Source: Candidatus Cloacimonadota bacterium (lineage in GTDB: Bacteria > Cloacimonadota > Cloacimonadia > Cloacimonadales > TCS61). Taken from it: DNA of 9,112 nucleotides. The translations under genes and the position numbers were made by a program. The notes under the pieces are model-generated. The model had not been told where the DNA came from, made no database searches, and saw only the letters and a program-made list of their open reading frames with translations. The stretch is from assembly GCA_023133395.1 (NCBI GenBank), contig JAGLWO010000517.1:1-9112 (forward strand). The letters run 5' to 3'. This document shows, in pieces, positions 1 to 6,696 of the stretch (positions are counted from its first letter, which is position 1; every line of letters begins with the position of its first letter).

Positions 1-483
1 ACTATCCTGAACAGGAAAGCAATAGCAAAAATAAGTCGTACTCCCGGAAAAACAAGGTTAATTAATTTCTTTGAGATCCGATTTAAGACAAACGACGAAA
101 AGGAGGGCTTTATAAATTTTGTAGACCTTCCCGGATATGGCTATGCAAAAGTAAGTAAAGCTGAACGCGAATCATGGAAAAAAATGATACAGAACTATTT
201 CGATAACAGGTTACAATTGAGAGGGGTTATTGCTATTATCGATATCCGTCACAAATCTGACCCGAAAGATATCGTGATGTTTGAAATGCTGAAAACAAAA
301 CAAATACCTTTTGTTGTTATTGCAACAAAATCGGATAAGATTAGAAAAACGAAGGCTGTATCATCACTTAGAAAATTAATATCCGAACTCAAACTTGAAA
401 ACCAGGGAATTATACAATTCTCTTCCTTTAAAAAAATTGGAATTAATGAAGTTCTCAACTGGATATCCAGCAGGATTCTGTAA
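1..483 (+). CDS. engB: Ribosome-biogenesis GTPase EngB/YsxC, 3' part (5' end outside window)
   Basis: The frame is open from base 1, so the gene starts upstream; the first ATG in the window (184) is internal. The 160 visible residues show the TrmE-Era-EngA-EngB GTPase order: the switch I/G2 region with RTPGKT at visible residues 13-18, followed by LINFFE; G3 as DLPGYGYAKV from residue 42, which is diagnostic of EngB; G4 as TKSD at 109-112; and a G5-like SS at 141-142. EngB proteins are about 195-210 residues, so roughly 35-45 residues, including the P-loop, lie off the left edge. The family assists assembly of the 50S ribosomal subunit in the cytoplasm and is usually essential. The stop TAA is at 481-483, 62 nt before dxs on the same strand. 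Family assignment is certain; the start cannot be seen. Confidence 0.95.
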   Translation, partial: TILNRKAIAKISRTPGKTRLINFFEIRFKTNDEKEGFINFVDLPGYGYAKVSKAERESWKKMIQNYFDNRLQLRGVIAIIDIRHKSDPKDIVMFEMLKTKQIPFVVIATKSDKIRKTKAVSSLRKLISELKLENQGIIQFSSFKKIGINEVLNWISSRIL

Positions 484-489
484 TTTTAA

Positions 490-520
490 TTTGACAATTG
501 AAGTAATTATTGTAAGTTTC
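490..520 (+). promoter_or_regulatory. Possible promoter upstream of dxs
   Basis: The 62-nt gap between engB and dxs holds TTGACA at 491-496, a perfect sigma70 -35 hexamer, but no good -10 box lies at 16-18 nt. Read instead by the Bacteroidota-type rule (TTTG, 19-21 nt, TAnnTTTG), TTTG at 490-493 is followed 19 nt later by TAAGTTTC at 513-520, one base from consensus. Either reading is by eye only. It would allow dxs and mnmE to be transcribed apart from engB. Confidence 0.3.
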
Positions 521-545
521 GAGCTTGAAATATAGAGGAAAATAA

Positions 546-2405
546 ATGTTAGAGAAAATAAAAACACCGAAAGACGTAAAAAAACTCTCTATAGCTGAAC
601 TGGAAAAACTAGCAGAAGAAGTAAGACAAAGAATTATTAAAGTAACCGCTAAAACAGGCGGTCATGTAGCTCCCAGTCTGGGTGCCACGGATTTAACAAT
701 CGCTCTTCTAAAAATTTTTAATCCCCTGAAAGATAAAATAATCTGGGATGTTGGCCATCAATCCTATGCATTCAAAATTCTAACCGAGAGAAATGACAGG
801 TTTGAAACTTTACGTCAATTCAAAGGAATAAGCGGCTTCAACAATATTTTTGAAAGCAAATATGATGCTTTTGGTGTTGGTCATGCAAGCACATCGATTT
901 CAGCAGCATTGGGTATCACCATTGCTAAAGAAATGACAAATAAAAAAGGGCGAGTTATCGCTGTAATAGGTGACGGTGCACTTTCCGGTGGCATGGCTTT
1001 TGAAGCTCTTAATCACGCAGGTCATCTGCAGAAAGAGATAATTATTATTCTGAATGATAACAACATGTCGATCTCAAAAAGTGTTGGAGCACTTCAGGCG
1101 TATCTCACGAATATTCTTGTAAGTCGTTCTTATAATGTCATGAAAAATCTCATCTGGGATTTTGTTCAACACCTTCCTCATAGAGTACGCAGAAGAATCA
1201 TTCTCAGTGCCAGAAAACTGGAAGAAAATATGATCAATACCCTGGCACCAAATATTATATTCGAAGATCTTGGTTTCAAATATGTTGGTCCTATCGATGG
1301 ACATAATATGCCACGTCTGGTCAGGATTTTCAACAAAGTTAAACATAATATGACCGGTCCTATTTTTGTACACGTAGTAACCAAAAAGGGGAAAGGTTAC
1401 GAACATGCAGAAGTGGACTCTCCCCGATTTCATGGATTGGGTCCATATGAAATTGAAACTGGTAAAAGTGTTGGTAAAAAAAGAGCTTCATATTCAGAAA
1501 TCTTTGGAAGCACTTTATGTGAAATAGCCAGAGAAAATAAAAATATCGTTGCTATCACTGCTGCAATGACGGATGGTACTGGACTAACTGGTTATGCAAA
1601 AGAATTTCCGGATCGATTTTTCGACGTTGGAATTGCTGAACAGCATGCTGTTACATTTGCCGGTGGTCTTGCAATTCAGGGTTTGAAACCTTTTGTTGCA
1701 ATATACTCAACCTTTCTACAAAGAGCACTCGATCAGGTATTACATGATATTTCACTTCAGAAATTACCTGTTGTGTTTTGCCTGGATAGAGCTGGACTGG
1801 TGGGAGAAGATGGCGCAACTCACCACGGGGTGTTCGATCTTTCCTATTTAAATCTTATCCCAGACTTAGTTGTAATGGCTCCTGCAAATGCAAATGAGTT
1901 CAAAGATATGTTGAGATTTGCTGCAAATTACAATGAAGGTCCAGTTGTAATAAGATATCCACGCGGTTCTGCAAAATTCAATAATTCTGAAAACAACTCT
2001 ATTAGATTTGGAAAATACGATGTGGTAAAGCCTGGAGAGAAAGTAGCTATTATGGGCATTGGTAAGGCATTCGAAGATGCAGAAATTATTTACAATAAAA
2101 TAAAGAAAGATTTTCCAAAATTAAAACCATACCTGTTAAATCCTCGTTTCCTCAAACCAATGGACACTGAATTCCTAAAAGAACTTACAAAAAAAGTAAA
2201 AACAATTTTCACTATTGAAGATAATGCCCTGATTGGTGGTTTTGGAAGTAGTATTAAGAATTATTTTGCAAATTCTGATATCAAAGTTTATTCCTTTGGA
2301 ATTCCAGACCAATTTGTCCCACATGGTGAAATAACAGATCTGAAAAATTTCATCGAAACAACTCCAGAACAAATATTTGAAAAAATCAAAGCTATTTTGA
2401 AATAA
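546..2405 (+). CDS. dxs: 1-deoxy-D-xylulose-5-phosphate synthase
   Basis: Dxs is the thiamine-diphosphate enzyme that condenses pyruvate and glyceraldehyde 3-phosphate to 1-deoxy-D-xylulose 5-phosphate (with CO2 release), the entry step of the MEP isoprenoid pathway and a precursor source for thiamine and pyridoxal. The 619 residues match the usual length of about 620. Visible landmarks in order: the N-terminal TGGHVAPSLGATDL segment, DVGHQSY, GHASTSISAALG, the ThDP/Mg motif starting GDGALSGG at 142 and ending NDNN at 170-173, then the pyrimidine domain with DVGIAEQHAVTFAGG, whose Glu365 corresponds to the ThDP-activating glutamate, and a C-terminal transketolase domain with VIRYPRGS. The ATG at 546 is preceded by AGAGGA at 534-539, 6 nt upstream, supporting this start. 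It lies 62 nt after engB and 7 nt before mnmE. No other MEP gene is in the window. Identification is very secure. Confidence 0.98.
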   Translation: MLEKIKTPKDVKKLSIAELEKLAEEVRQRIIKVTAKTGGHVAPSLGATDLTIALLKIFNPLKDKIIWDVGHQSYAFKILTERNDRFETLRQFKGISGFNNIFESKYDAFGVGHASTSISAALGITIAKEMTNKKGRVIAVIGDGALSGGMAFEALNHAGHLQKEIIIILNDNNMSISKSVGALQAYLTNILVSRSYNVMKNLIWDFVQHLPHRVRRRIILSARKLEENMINTLAPNIIFEDLGFKYVGPIDGHNMPRLVRIFNKVKHNMTGPIFVHVVTKKGKGYEHAEVDSPRFHGLGPYEIETGKSVGKKRASYSEIFGSTLCEIARENKNIVAITAAMTDGTGLTGYAKEFPDRFFDVGIAEQHAVTFAGGLAIQGLKPFVAIYSTFLQRALDQVLHDISLQKLPVVFCLDRAGLVGEDGATHHGVFDLSYLNLIPDLVVMAPANANEFKDMLRFAANYNEGPVVIRYPRGSAKFNNSENNSIRFGKYDVVKPGEKVAIMGIGKAFEDAEIIYNKIKKDFPKLKPYLLNPRFLKPMDTEFLKELTKKVKTIFTIEDNALIGGFGSSIKNYFANSDIKVYSFGIPDQFVPHGEITDLKNFIETTPEQIFEKIKAILK

Positions 2406-2412
2406 TCCGGTT

Positions 2413-3768
2413 ATGGAATATAAAAGCGATACGATCTCAGCCATTTCCACACCCCAGGGAATTGGCGGCATTTCTGTACTGCGTGTAAGTGGTGATAAGG
2501 CAATAGATGTTGTAGATAAGATCTTTAATGGTAAAAAATCCTTAAAATCAATTCAAACACATAAGGCTGTTTTTGGAAAAATACTCGATGGGAAAAAACT
2601 GATAGATGAAGTTATAGTAACCACTTTCCGCGCACCGCACAGTTACACAGGTGAAGATGTAGTCGAAATATCCTGCCATGGAAGCACTTTCATTACAAAT
2701 CAGATTTTAGAAATTCTCCTGCGAACAACCCGACTTGCCAATCCTGGAGAATTTACCCAGAGAGCTTTCTTAAACGACAAAATCGGACTCACCCAGGCAG
2801 AAGCAGTTGGTGATATAATAAATGCAAAAACCAAAATTTCGCATCTGGCAGCAGTTCAACAATTCGAAGGCAGTCTTCGACATAGAATCGAAAAACTTCT
2901 CAATAAAATAACCGAATACCGTACATTATTAGAACTGGAAATTGATTTTCTGGAGCAAGATGTACCTGAAATCGACCTGAAAAAACTAGAGAGAGATCTT
3001 AAAAAGCTCCTTCAAAATCTGGAGCAACTTGCCAGAACAGGTAATGAAGGAATTATTTTAAAAGACGGACTAAAAGTTAGTTTAGTCGGTGCTCCCAATG
3101 TGGGAAAATCCAGCATTTTCAACGCTTTCCTTGAAACCGAAAGAGCAATTGTTACTCCTCATCCCGGAACTACACGAGATTATCTGGAAGAAGCTATTTC
3201 TTTGAAAGGATATTTGGTGAGATTTTTCGATACTGCTGGCATAAGGGATACATCCGATGATATCGAGAAGATCGGGATCAAGCGCTCGTATGAAGTAATA
3301 AGAAATTCGCACAAAGTTCTGTTCATAATAGACGGAAATGAGAATCAGAAAGAATATAATACCCTTCTTAAATTAGTTGATCCGGATAGGATTATCAAAG
3401 TTCTAAATAAATCAGATTTATTTAAAAAATCAGAAATTCAATCATTCGAAGAAAAGGATTATATTTCCTGCTCTGCTATTCAAAAAAACGGATTAAGTAA
3501 ATTAAAAAATTTTTTAATTAAGGATATCGAAATCTCTGAAGAAGAACTGCATTCAGGAATTCTAACCAACACCCGTCAGATCGCTGCTGTGAAAAGAGCG
3601 GTGAAATCTGTGGAACATGCTCTTAACTCCTTGAAAAAAGAGATGGGTTTTGAATTTACTGCATTCGACCTGAAAGAAGCCAGCACTGCCCTGGAAGAGA
3701 TTATTGGCAAGATCACTACAGACGATATTTTAAATCGGATATTCGAGAATTTCTGTATTGGAAAGTAA
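2413..3768 (+). CDS. mnmE: tRNA uridine-5-carboxymethylaminomethyl(34) synthesis GTPase MnmE
   Basis: MnmE (TrmE) works with MnmG to install the carboxymethylaminomethyl group on U34 of tRNAs that read split codon boxes; it binds a folate one-carbon donor and hydrolyses GTP. The 451 residues are full length. The N-terminal folate-binding domain begins with DTISAISTPQGIGGISVLRVSG-like sequence (split here: DTISAISTPQG then GIGGISVLR) and includes HSYTGEDVVEISCHGS. A helical domain surrounds the inserted G domain: P-loop GAPNVGKSS at 226-234, G2 TTRD at 253-256, G3 DTAG at 273-276, G4 NKSD at 332-335. The protein ends in FCIGK, the C-terminal motif with the conserved cysteine. No clear Shine-Dalgarno sits in the 7-nt gap after dxs, so translation is probably coupled to dxs. 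The next gene is convergent, so the co-directional block ends here. Confidence 0.98.
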   Translation: MEYKSDTISAISTPQGIGGISVLRVSGDKAIDVVDKIFNGKKSLKSIQTHKAVFGKILDGKKLIDEVIVTTFRAPHSYTGEDVVEISCHGSTFITNQILEILLRTTRLANPGEFTQRAFLNDKIGLTQAEAVGDIINAKTKISHLAAVQQFEGSLRHRIEKLLNKITEYRTLLELEIDFLEQDVPEIDLKKLERDLKKLLQNLEQLARTGNEGIILKDGLKVSLVGAPNVGKSSIFNAFLETERAIVTPHPGTTRDYLEEAISLKGYLVRFFDTAGIRDTSDDIEKIGIKRSYEVIRNSHKVLFIIDGNENQKEYNTLLKLVDPDRIIKVLNKSDLFKKSEIQSFEEKDYISCSAIQKNGLSKLKNFLIKDIEISEEELHSGILTNTRQIAAVKRAVKSVEHALNSLKKEMGFEFTAFDLKEASTALEEIIGKITTDDILNRIFENFCIGK

Positions 3769-3774
3769 ACATAA

Positions 3775-3805
3775 ATATTCCTTAAGAATATATCTTTATT
3801 CCTCA
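3775..3805. terminator. Weak AT-only hairpin and T-rich tract after mnmE
   Basis: ATATTC at 3775-3780 and GAATAT at 3786-3791 can pair around a 5-nt loop just after the mnmE stop, followed by a T-rich but interrupted stretch. mnmE and the toxin-antitoxin operon converge here, so a terminator is expected, but the stem is short and almost pure A/T. This is a weak call. Confidence 0.25.
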
Positions 3806-3840
3806 TTTTTATTAATATTTTAATTTATTTATAGCAAAAT

Positions 3841-3858
3841 TAGTTTAAAAATAAACTA
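3841..3858 (-). terminator. Perfect 7-bp hairpin overlapping the antitoxin stop codon
   Basis: TAGTTTA at 3841-3847 and TAAACTA at 3852-3858 are perfect inverted repeats around AAAA. On the minus strand the hairpin begins with the antitoxin's TAG stop (3858-3856) and is followed by a short ATTTT run and other AT-rich sequence. It may terminate the toxin-antitoxin transcript or protect its 3' end. The single G-C pair makes it thermodynamically weak. Confidence 0.35.
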
Positions 3859-4974
3859 TGAATAATTTTCTGATTTCTTATTATGTAGCCATTCATATTT
3901 TATTTTTAAATCGTTTAACTTATTATATTTTATGATGTTATCATGTTGAATCCTACCAACAATTATACCTGGGGATATTTCAATTTCTTTACAAAATTGA
4001 TTTATTGAAGCTCTTGTAAATATATGGTTTTTTAAAAAAATTTCGTATTTATCTCTTGGTATCATAAAATTTGCTGCAAATTTATTTGCTTCTTCTTCAT
4101 ACTTATTTAGTTTTTTTGGAATTATTTCTTCAATAAAATATTGTTTTTTTGAATGATAAATTATATGAGCAGCTTCATGAAAGAAAGAAAACCAAAGATG
4201 ATCATTGGTTTTATATCTTAAACTTAATAGAATCATAGCCTTTGTCGGATTAAGCCAATAGGTAGCACCAGAAGTTCTACAGCCCTTTAATTCTTGAACA
4301 AAGACAACGGCAACACCGTTTTCAGAACATAAATTCTGTAATTGTGGAATAAATTTATTTGGCTCAATTACGTTAGTTAGTTTTCTTATTTTAATTAAGC
4401 AATTCTTAAAACCGGCTTTATCATATTGTTTACATGGAATCTTCATCGCTTCGATTTCACCCTTTCTTAACCATGAGAATAAAGCTCCATTTTTAATATC
4501 ATAAGCTTTTGATTGTTTATACATGACTAGCTTAGTTTGCCAGTAATTGAATAATTGTTTTAAACTAGTTATTCTGAAAAAATTTAATAACTCGTTAATT
4601 TGTTCTACTTGATCATTAAATTTTCTAATCCATTCCTTTTTAATCATATCATTAATAGGAATTAATTTCATTAAATCAGAATTTTCAAGTAATTTTTGTT
4701 TTTCATTTTTTCTTGCTAAAAATTCTCGAAAATTAGATTCTAAATTATTCCAAAAATGCGCAGGGATATTAAAAACTTTTTCAAGTTGCAACGCAGTTTC
4801 TGGTGTAATTTCAACTTTACCATTCATAATTTCATTAATTGTCTTTTGAGGTCTTCCCATTCTTAAAGCCAATTCTGTTTGTGTCATTTTATATTCTCCA
4901 GTAATCTCTCTTAAAGTATCTCCTGGTGGAAATATAACATTTGGTTTATAATAACATTTTTTCTTATCATCCAT
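3856..4974 (-). CDS. HigA-type antitoxin with C-terminal ImmA/IrrE metallopeptidase domain
   Basis: Predicted antitoxin of the operon. Of 372 residues, about 13-85 form a HigA-family XRE helix-turn-helix: FPPGDTLREI, then MTQTELALRMG, KTINEIMNGK, ITPETALQLEKVF and FWNNLE, the classic HigA pattern. A middle helical stretch leads to an ImmA/IrrE (COG2856-like) zinc peptidase domain with HEAAH at 266-270 and a downstream YEEEANKFAANFMIP segment whose Glu295 is a likely third ligand. The start at 4974 is chosen because GGAGG (4985-4981) lies 6 nt upstream; the in-frame ATG at 4989 has no such site and would place that Shine-Dalgarno inside the gene. The start overlaps the toxin stop by 8 bp (ATGGATGA), implying coupled translation. 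Such antitoxins usually autorepress their operon. Whether the peptidase cleaves the antitoxin, the toxin or another regulator cannot be told. Confidence 0.9.
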   Translation of the reverse strand: MDDKKKCYYKPNVIFPPGDTLREITGEYKMTQTELALRMGRPQKTINEIMNGKVEITPETALQLEKVFNIPAHFWNNLESNFREFLARKNEKQKLLENSDLMKLIPINDMIKKEWIRKFNDQVEQINELLNFFRITSLKQLFNYWQTKLVMYKQSKAYDIKNGALFSWLRKGEIEAMKIPCKQYDKAGFKNCLIKIRKLTNVIEPNKFIPQLQNLCSENGVAVVFVQELKGCRTSGATYWLNPTKAMILLSLRYKTNDHLWFSFFHEAAHIIYHSKKQYFIEEIIPKKLNKYEEEANKFAANFMIPRDKYEIFLKNHIFTRASINQFCKEIEISPGIIVGRIQHDNIIKYNKLNDLKIKYEWLHNKKSENYS

Positions 4975-5305
4975 GATAATCCTCCACATTAAGTACTAAA
5001 ACTTTTTCAATTTTTGTTAAATCAATACCACCATCTTTTTTTCTTGGAATAACTTCATAGTCTGGTTTTATTATTAATCTGTAATTTCCTGTTAAAGTTA
5101 TCCCATATTCTCCTGTTTTTTTTCCCTTTAGTGGATGACATCTTATTCCAGGTGTGATATTCATTTCATTTAAGTTATTTATCGCCCTCATCTGTTGTAA
5201 TCGAAGATGAACTGTTTTCCCAACTGCTTTGCCAAATGAAGCAATGGACTTATTATAATCATTTAAGACACCAGCAAATCTTTTATTTTTAAATCTAATC
5301 TCCAT
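4967..5305 (-). CDS. HigB-like RelE/ParE-family toxin
   Basis: A 112-residue basic protein with the layout of HigB (plasmid maintenance killer) toxins: an N-terminal MEIRFKNKRFA strand, two helices containing FGKAVGKTVHLRLQQMRAI, then the GIRCHPLKGKKTGEYGITLTG strands, a core NYRLIIKP and a final strand KVLVLNVEDYHG. HigB proteins are ribosome-dependent mRNA endonucleases that cut within translated messages and inhibit growth until neutralised by HigA. The gene comes first in its operon, as in canonical higBA, and its TGA (4969-4967) overlaps the antitoxin ATG. Upstream of ATG 5305 no strong Shine-Dalgarno is visible, only a GGG about 11 nt away, which may keep toxin output below that of the antitoxin with its perfect GGAGG. 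Family call is firm; activity is inferred. Confidence 0.88.
   Translation of the reverse strand: MEIRFKNKRFAGVLNDYNKSIASFGKAVGKTVHLRLQQMRAINNLNEMNITPGIRCHPLKGKKTGEYGITLTGNYRLIIKPDYEVIPRKKDGGIDLTKIEKVLVLNVEDYHG
4981..4985 (-). promoter_or_regulatory. Shine-Dalgarno that sets the antitoxin start
   Basis: On the minus strand this reads GGAGG and is 6 nt upstream of the ATG at 4974. It lies inside the toxin coding sequence and decides between the ATG at 4974 and the upstream in-frame ATG at 4989 in favour of 4974. Confidence 0.8.
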
Positions 5306-5329
5306 ATTTTATAACCCATAGTGTTAAAA

Positions 5330-5355
5330 ATAATTTTTATATTCAATTGTCAATT
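5330..5355 (-). promoter_or_regulatory. Possible toxin-antitoxin promoter and operator
   Basis: On the minus strand TTGACA (5353-5348) lies 42 nt upstream of the toxin ATG, with a loose TATTTT 15 nt further on. The -35 element overlaps the small inverted repeat AATTG-T-CAATT (5345-5355), a position where a HigA-type repressor could act. The spacing is poor and the repeat short, so this remains tentative. Confidence 0.3.
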
Positions 5356-5519
5356 AAAATTTGAAATTCGTATTTAAGAAAATACTTTCTACTTTACATT
5401 TACTATGTATAATATTATTGTTCTTAATTTCGTCATTTGAATAATATTTGCACTTATTAAATCCGGTTGAACTATTTAATATTGGTAGTAATCCATGCTA
5501 ATAGAATAAATCCAACACA

Positions 5520-5533
5520 AACTGAATTCAGTT
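5520..5533. repeat. 14-bp perfect palindrome
   Basis: AACTGAATTCAGTT is a perfect self-complementary 14-mer in otherwise featureless DNA about 215 bp upstream of the toxin start. It could be a binding site for a dimeric regulator, or chance in AT-rich DNA. Confidence 0.5.
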
Positions 5534-5681
5534 CACGAATAAACGTATTATAGTCATACGATTTTTCTATTACTTGTATATTTGATAAATACTATATTAA
5601 ATTTTATAGTAGCGACATATTTTGAGAAAAAACTTCTTGCCAATCATTACGTATTTTATTCAAAGATTATTTATATCTTTT

Positions 5682-5688
5682 AAGGAGG
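5682..5688 (+). promoter_or_regulatory. Preserved ribosome-binding site of the MBL relic
   Basis: AAGGAGG lies 7 nt before ATG 5696. It is the strongest Shine-Dalgarno in the accessory region, yet now drives only a 25-codon frame, supporting the idea that this is the true 5' end of the lost gene. Confidence 0.65.
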
Positions 5689-5695
5689 ACAGATA

Positions 5696-5916
5696 ATGTC
5701 AATACTTACTTATTACATTGCAATCAGAACCGTTACCGGATCACGTTTTATCATGAAATGTTCGCTTGGCTGATGGCTTTTAACAAACCAACCAAAAAAG
5801 TTTTTCTCGTTTATAGTGAACCGGAAGTTTCACAACCTATGGTGGAAAAGATAAAGTAAACTTACGGATGGGATGTGGTGATATCAGAGTTTGAAGATAG
5901 TTTTGAATTGGATTAG
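5696..5916 (+). pseudogene. Collapsed MBL-fold/beta-CASP RNA-processing nuclease (YSH1-like) relic
   Basis: Both ends of a metallo-beta-lactamase-fold RNA-processing nuclease (COG1236-like, normally about 450-470 residues) remain in about 220 bp. From ATG 5696, preceded by AAGGAGG, the frame reads MSILTYYIAIRTVTGSRF, matching the family's N-terminal strand and VTGS motif, and stops at 5771-5773. In another frame, from about 5755, it reads EMFAWLMAFNKPTKKVFLV, YSEPE and, after an in-frame TAA at 5857-5859, TYGWDVVISEF and SFELD with a natural TAG at 5914-5916. This matches the family's C-terminal tail (SAHAD-x-E-W, VHGEPE, GW-V-P). The whole middle, including the HxHxDH metal site, is gone, and the two ends are joined out of frame near 5750-5760. 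No function is possible. An internal deletion followed by point decay explains it; the family call rests on the two matching termini. Confidence 0.75.
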
Positions 5917-5943
5917 CCACGGAAAAAAAGTAAAAGGATATTT

Positions 5944-6696
5944 ATGCAAAGATATTTCTATAAATTTATGACTATAAATGATCACACATTTTATAACCTT
6001 GAAAAAAACCAGATTTGGTTTACATCTCCATTGAAGTTTAATGATCCTTTTGACTTTTTTATTCCATATAGCCTAAATTTCACTAATGATGAATTTAAAA
6101 AAATCGTACCATTATTACCTGGTTATTCAAAGGAACAATACGAACAAATGCTTGTTCATTATAAAGAGAATCCAAAAGAATTAGAAAAGTGGTCTGAAAT
6201 TGGACATACAAGATTTACTTCAAAAATCCGAGTTGCCTGTTTCTGTGAAGAAAAAACAAATATCCTTATGTGGTCTCATTATGCTAATTTTCATAAAGGT
6301 CTATGTCTCAAATTTGATTCATTTTATGATAAACAATTTTTTCATAAAGATGATTGGGATTACCATAAGATGCCGATAAAAGAAGTAAACTATCCTAAGG
6401 AAATCAAAAAGATAAACTACTTCAAAGATAATAATGATTTTTTTGTTAACTGTGCATATACAAAATATCATCAATGGAATTATGAAAAAGAACATAGAAT
6501 TATATCTATGGTTGATGCAATTCAATACAATAAAGAGTGTTTAGTTGAAGTTAATTTTGGATGTAAATGTAAACAGGAAAACGAAAGGAAAATTATTGAA
6601 ATTATCGAATTAAACAAATATCCGAACGTTAAGTTCATTAAAGCAATAAAAAGCATGAAGAAGTTTGCTTTAGAATTTAAAGAAATTAAAGTTTAA
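5944..6696 (+). CDS. DUF2971 domain protein
   Basis: A 250-residue protein of the DUF2971 family, whose biochemical role is not established. Recognisable landmarks: FYNLEKNQIWFTSPLKFNDPFDF-type N-terminus (with FNDPFD at 32-37), the cysteine-containing block CFCEEKTNILMWSHYANFH from 99, GLCLKFD, and YEKEHRI at 180-186. These conserved Cys, Trp, His and Glu/Arg positions are the family hallmarks. No signal peptide or membrane segment is seen, so it is likely cytoplasmic. The ATG at 5944 follows an AAAGGA site 5 nt upstream. It lies 27 nt after the MBL relic and 14 nt before pgi, so it may be transcribed together with pgi. Members often occur in accessory and defence-rich regions, and the nearby toxin-antitoxin operon fits that, but a defence role here is only inference. 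Confidence 0.85.
   Translation: MQRYFYKFMTINDHTFYNLEKNQIWFTSPLKFNDPFDFFIPYSLNFTNDEFKKIVPLLPGYSKEQYEQMLVHYKENPKELEKWSEIGHTRFTSKIRVACFCEEKTNILMWSHYANFHKGLCLKFDSFYDKQFFHKDDWDYHKMPIKEVNYPKEIKKINYFKDNNDFFVNCAYTKYHQWNYEKEHRIISMVDAIQYNKECLVEVNFGCKCKQENERKIIEIIELNKYPNVKFIKAIKSMKKFALEFKEIKV

Larger units (their letters stand above)
5306..5695. other. Gene-poor AT-rich stretch between toxin operon and MBL relic
   Basis: No convincing gene is visible here on either strand. It holds the presumed divergent promoter zone of the toxin operon, a 14-bp palindrome, and a minus-strand open stretch (5475-5591, 39 codons, no start codon) ending in NSVCVGFILLAWITTNIK. The same frame continues upstream through two stops to IRNDWQEVFSQNMSLL. 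These look like either chance or an eroded gene; the stretch is best read as decaying DNA of an accessory insertion. Confidence 0.6.

Noticed and set aside
184..483. A 99-residue gene starting at ATG 184
   Set aside because: The frame is open to base 1 and carries EngB motifs (RTPGKT, DLPGYGYAKV) upstream of 184, so this ATG is internal.
1074..1433. Minus-strand open frames within dxs (and similar ones in mnmE and DUF2971)
   Set aside because: They are shadows of well-conserved coding frames and have no family signal of their own.
4967..4989. Antitoxin start at ATG 4989
   Set aside because: No ribosome-binding site precedes it; GGAGG at 4985-4981 fits ATG 4974.
5857..5859. Recoding or readthrough at the TAA inside the MBL tail
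   Set aside because: The gene also lacks its whole middle and its frame is broken, so ordinary decay explains the stop.
3769..5943. CRISPR array, tRNA or insertion sequence in the accessory insert
   Set aside because: No regularly spaced repeats, cloverleaf, transposase frame or terminal inverted repeats are visible.
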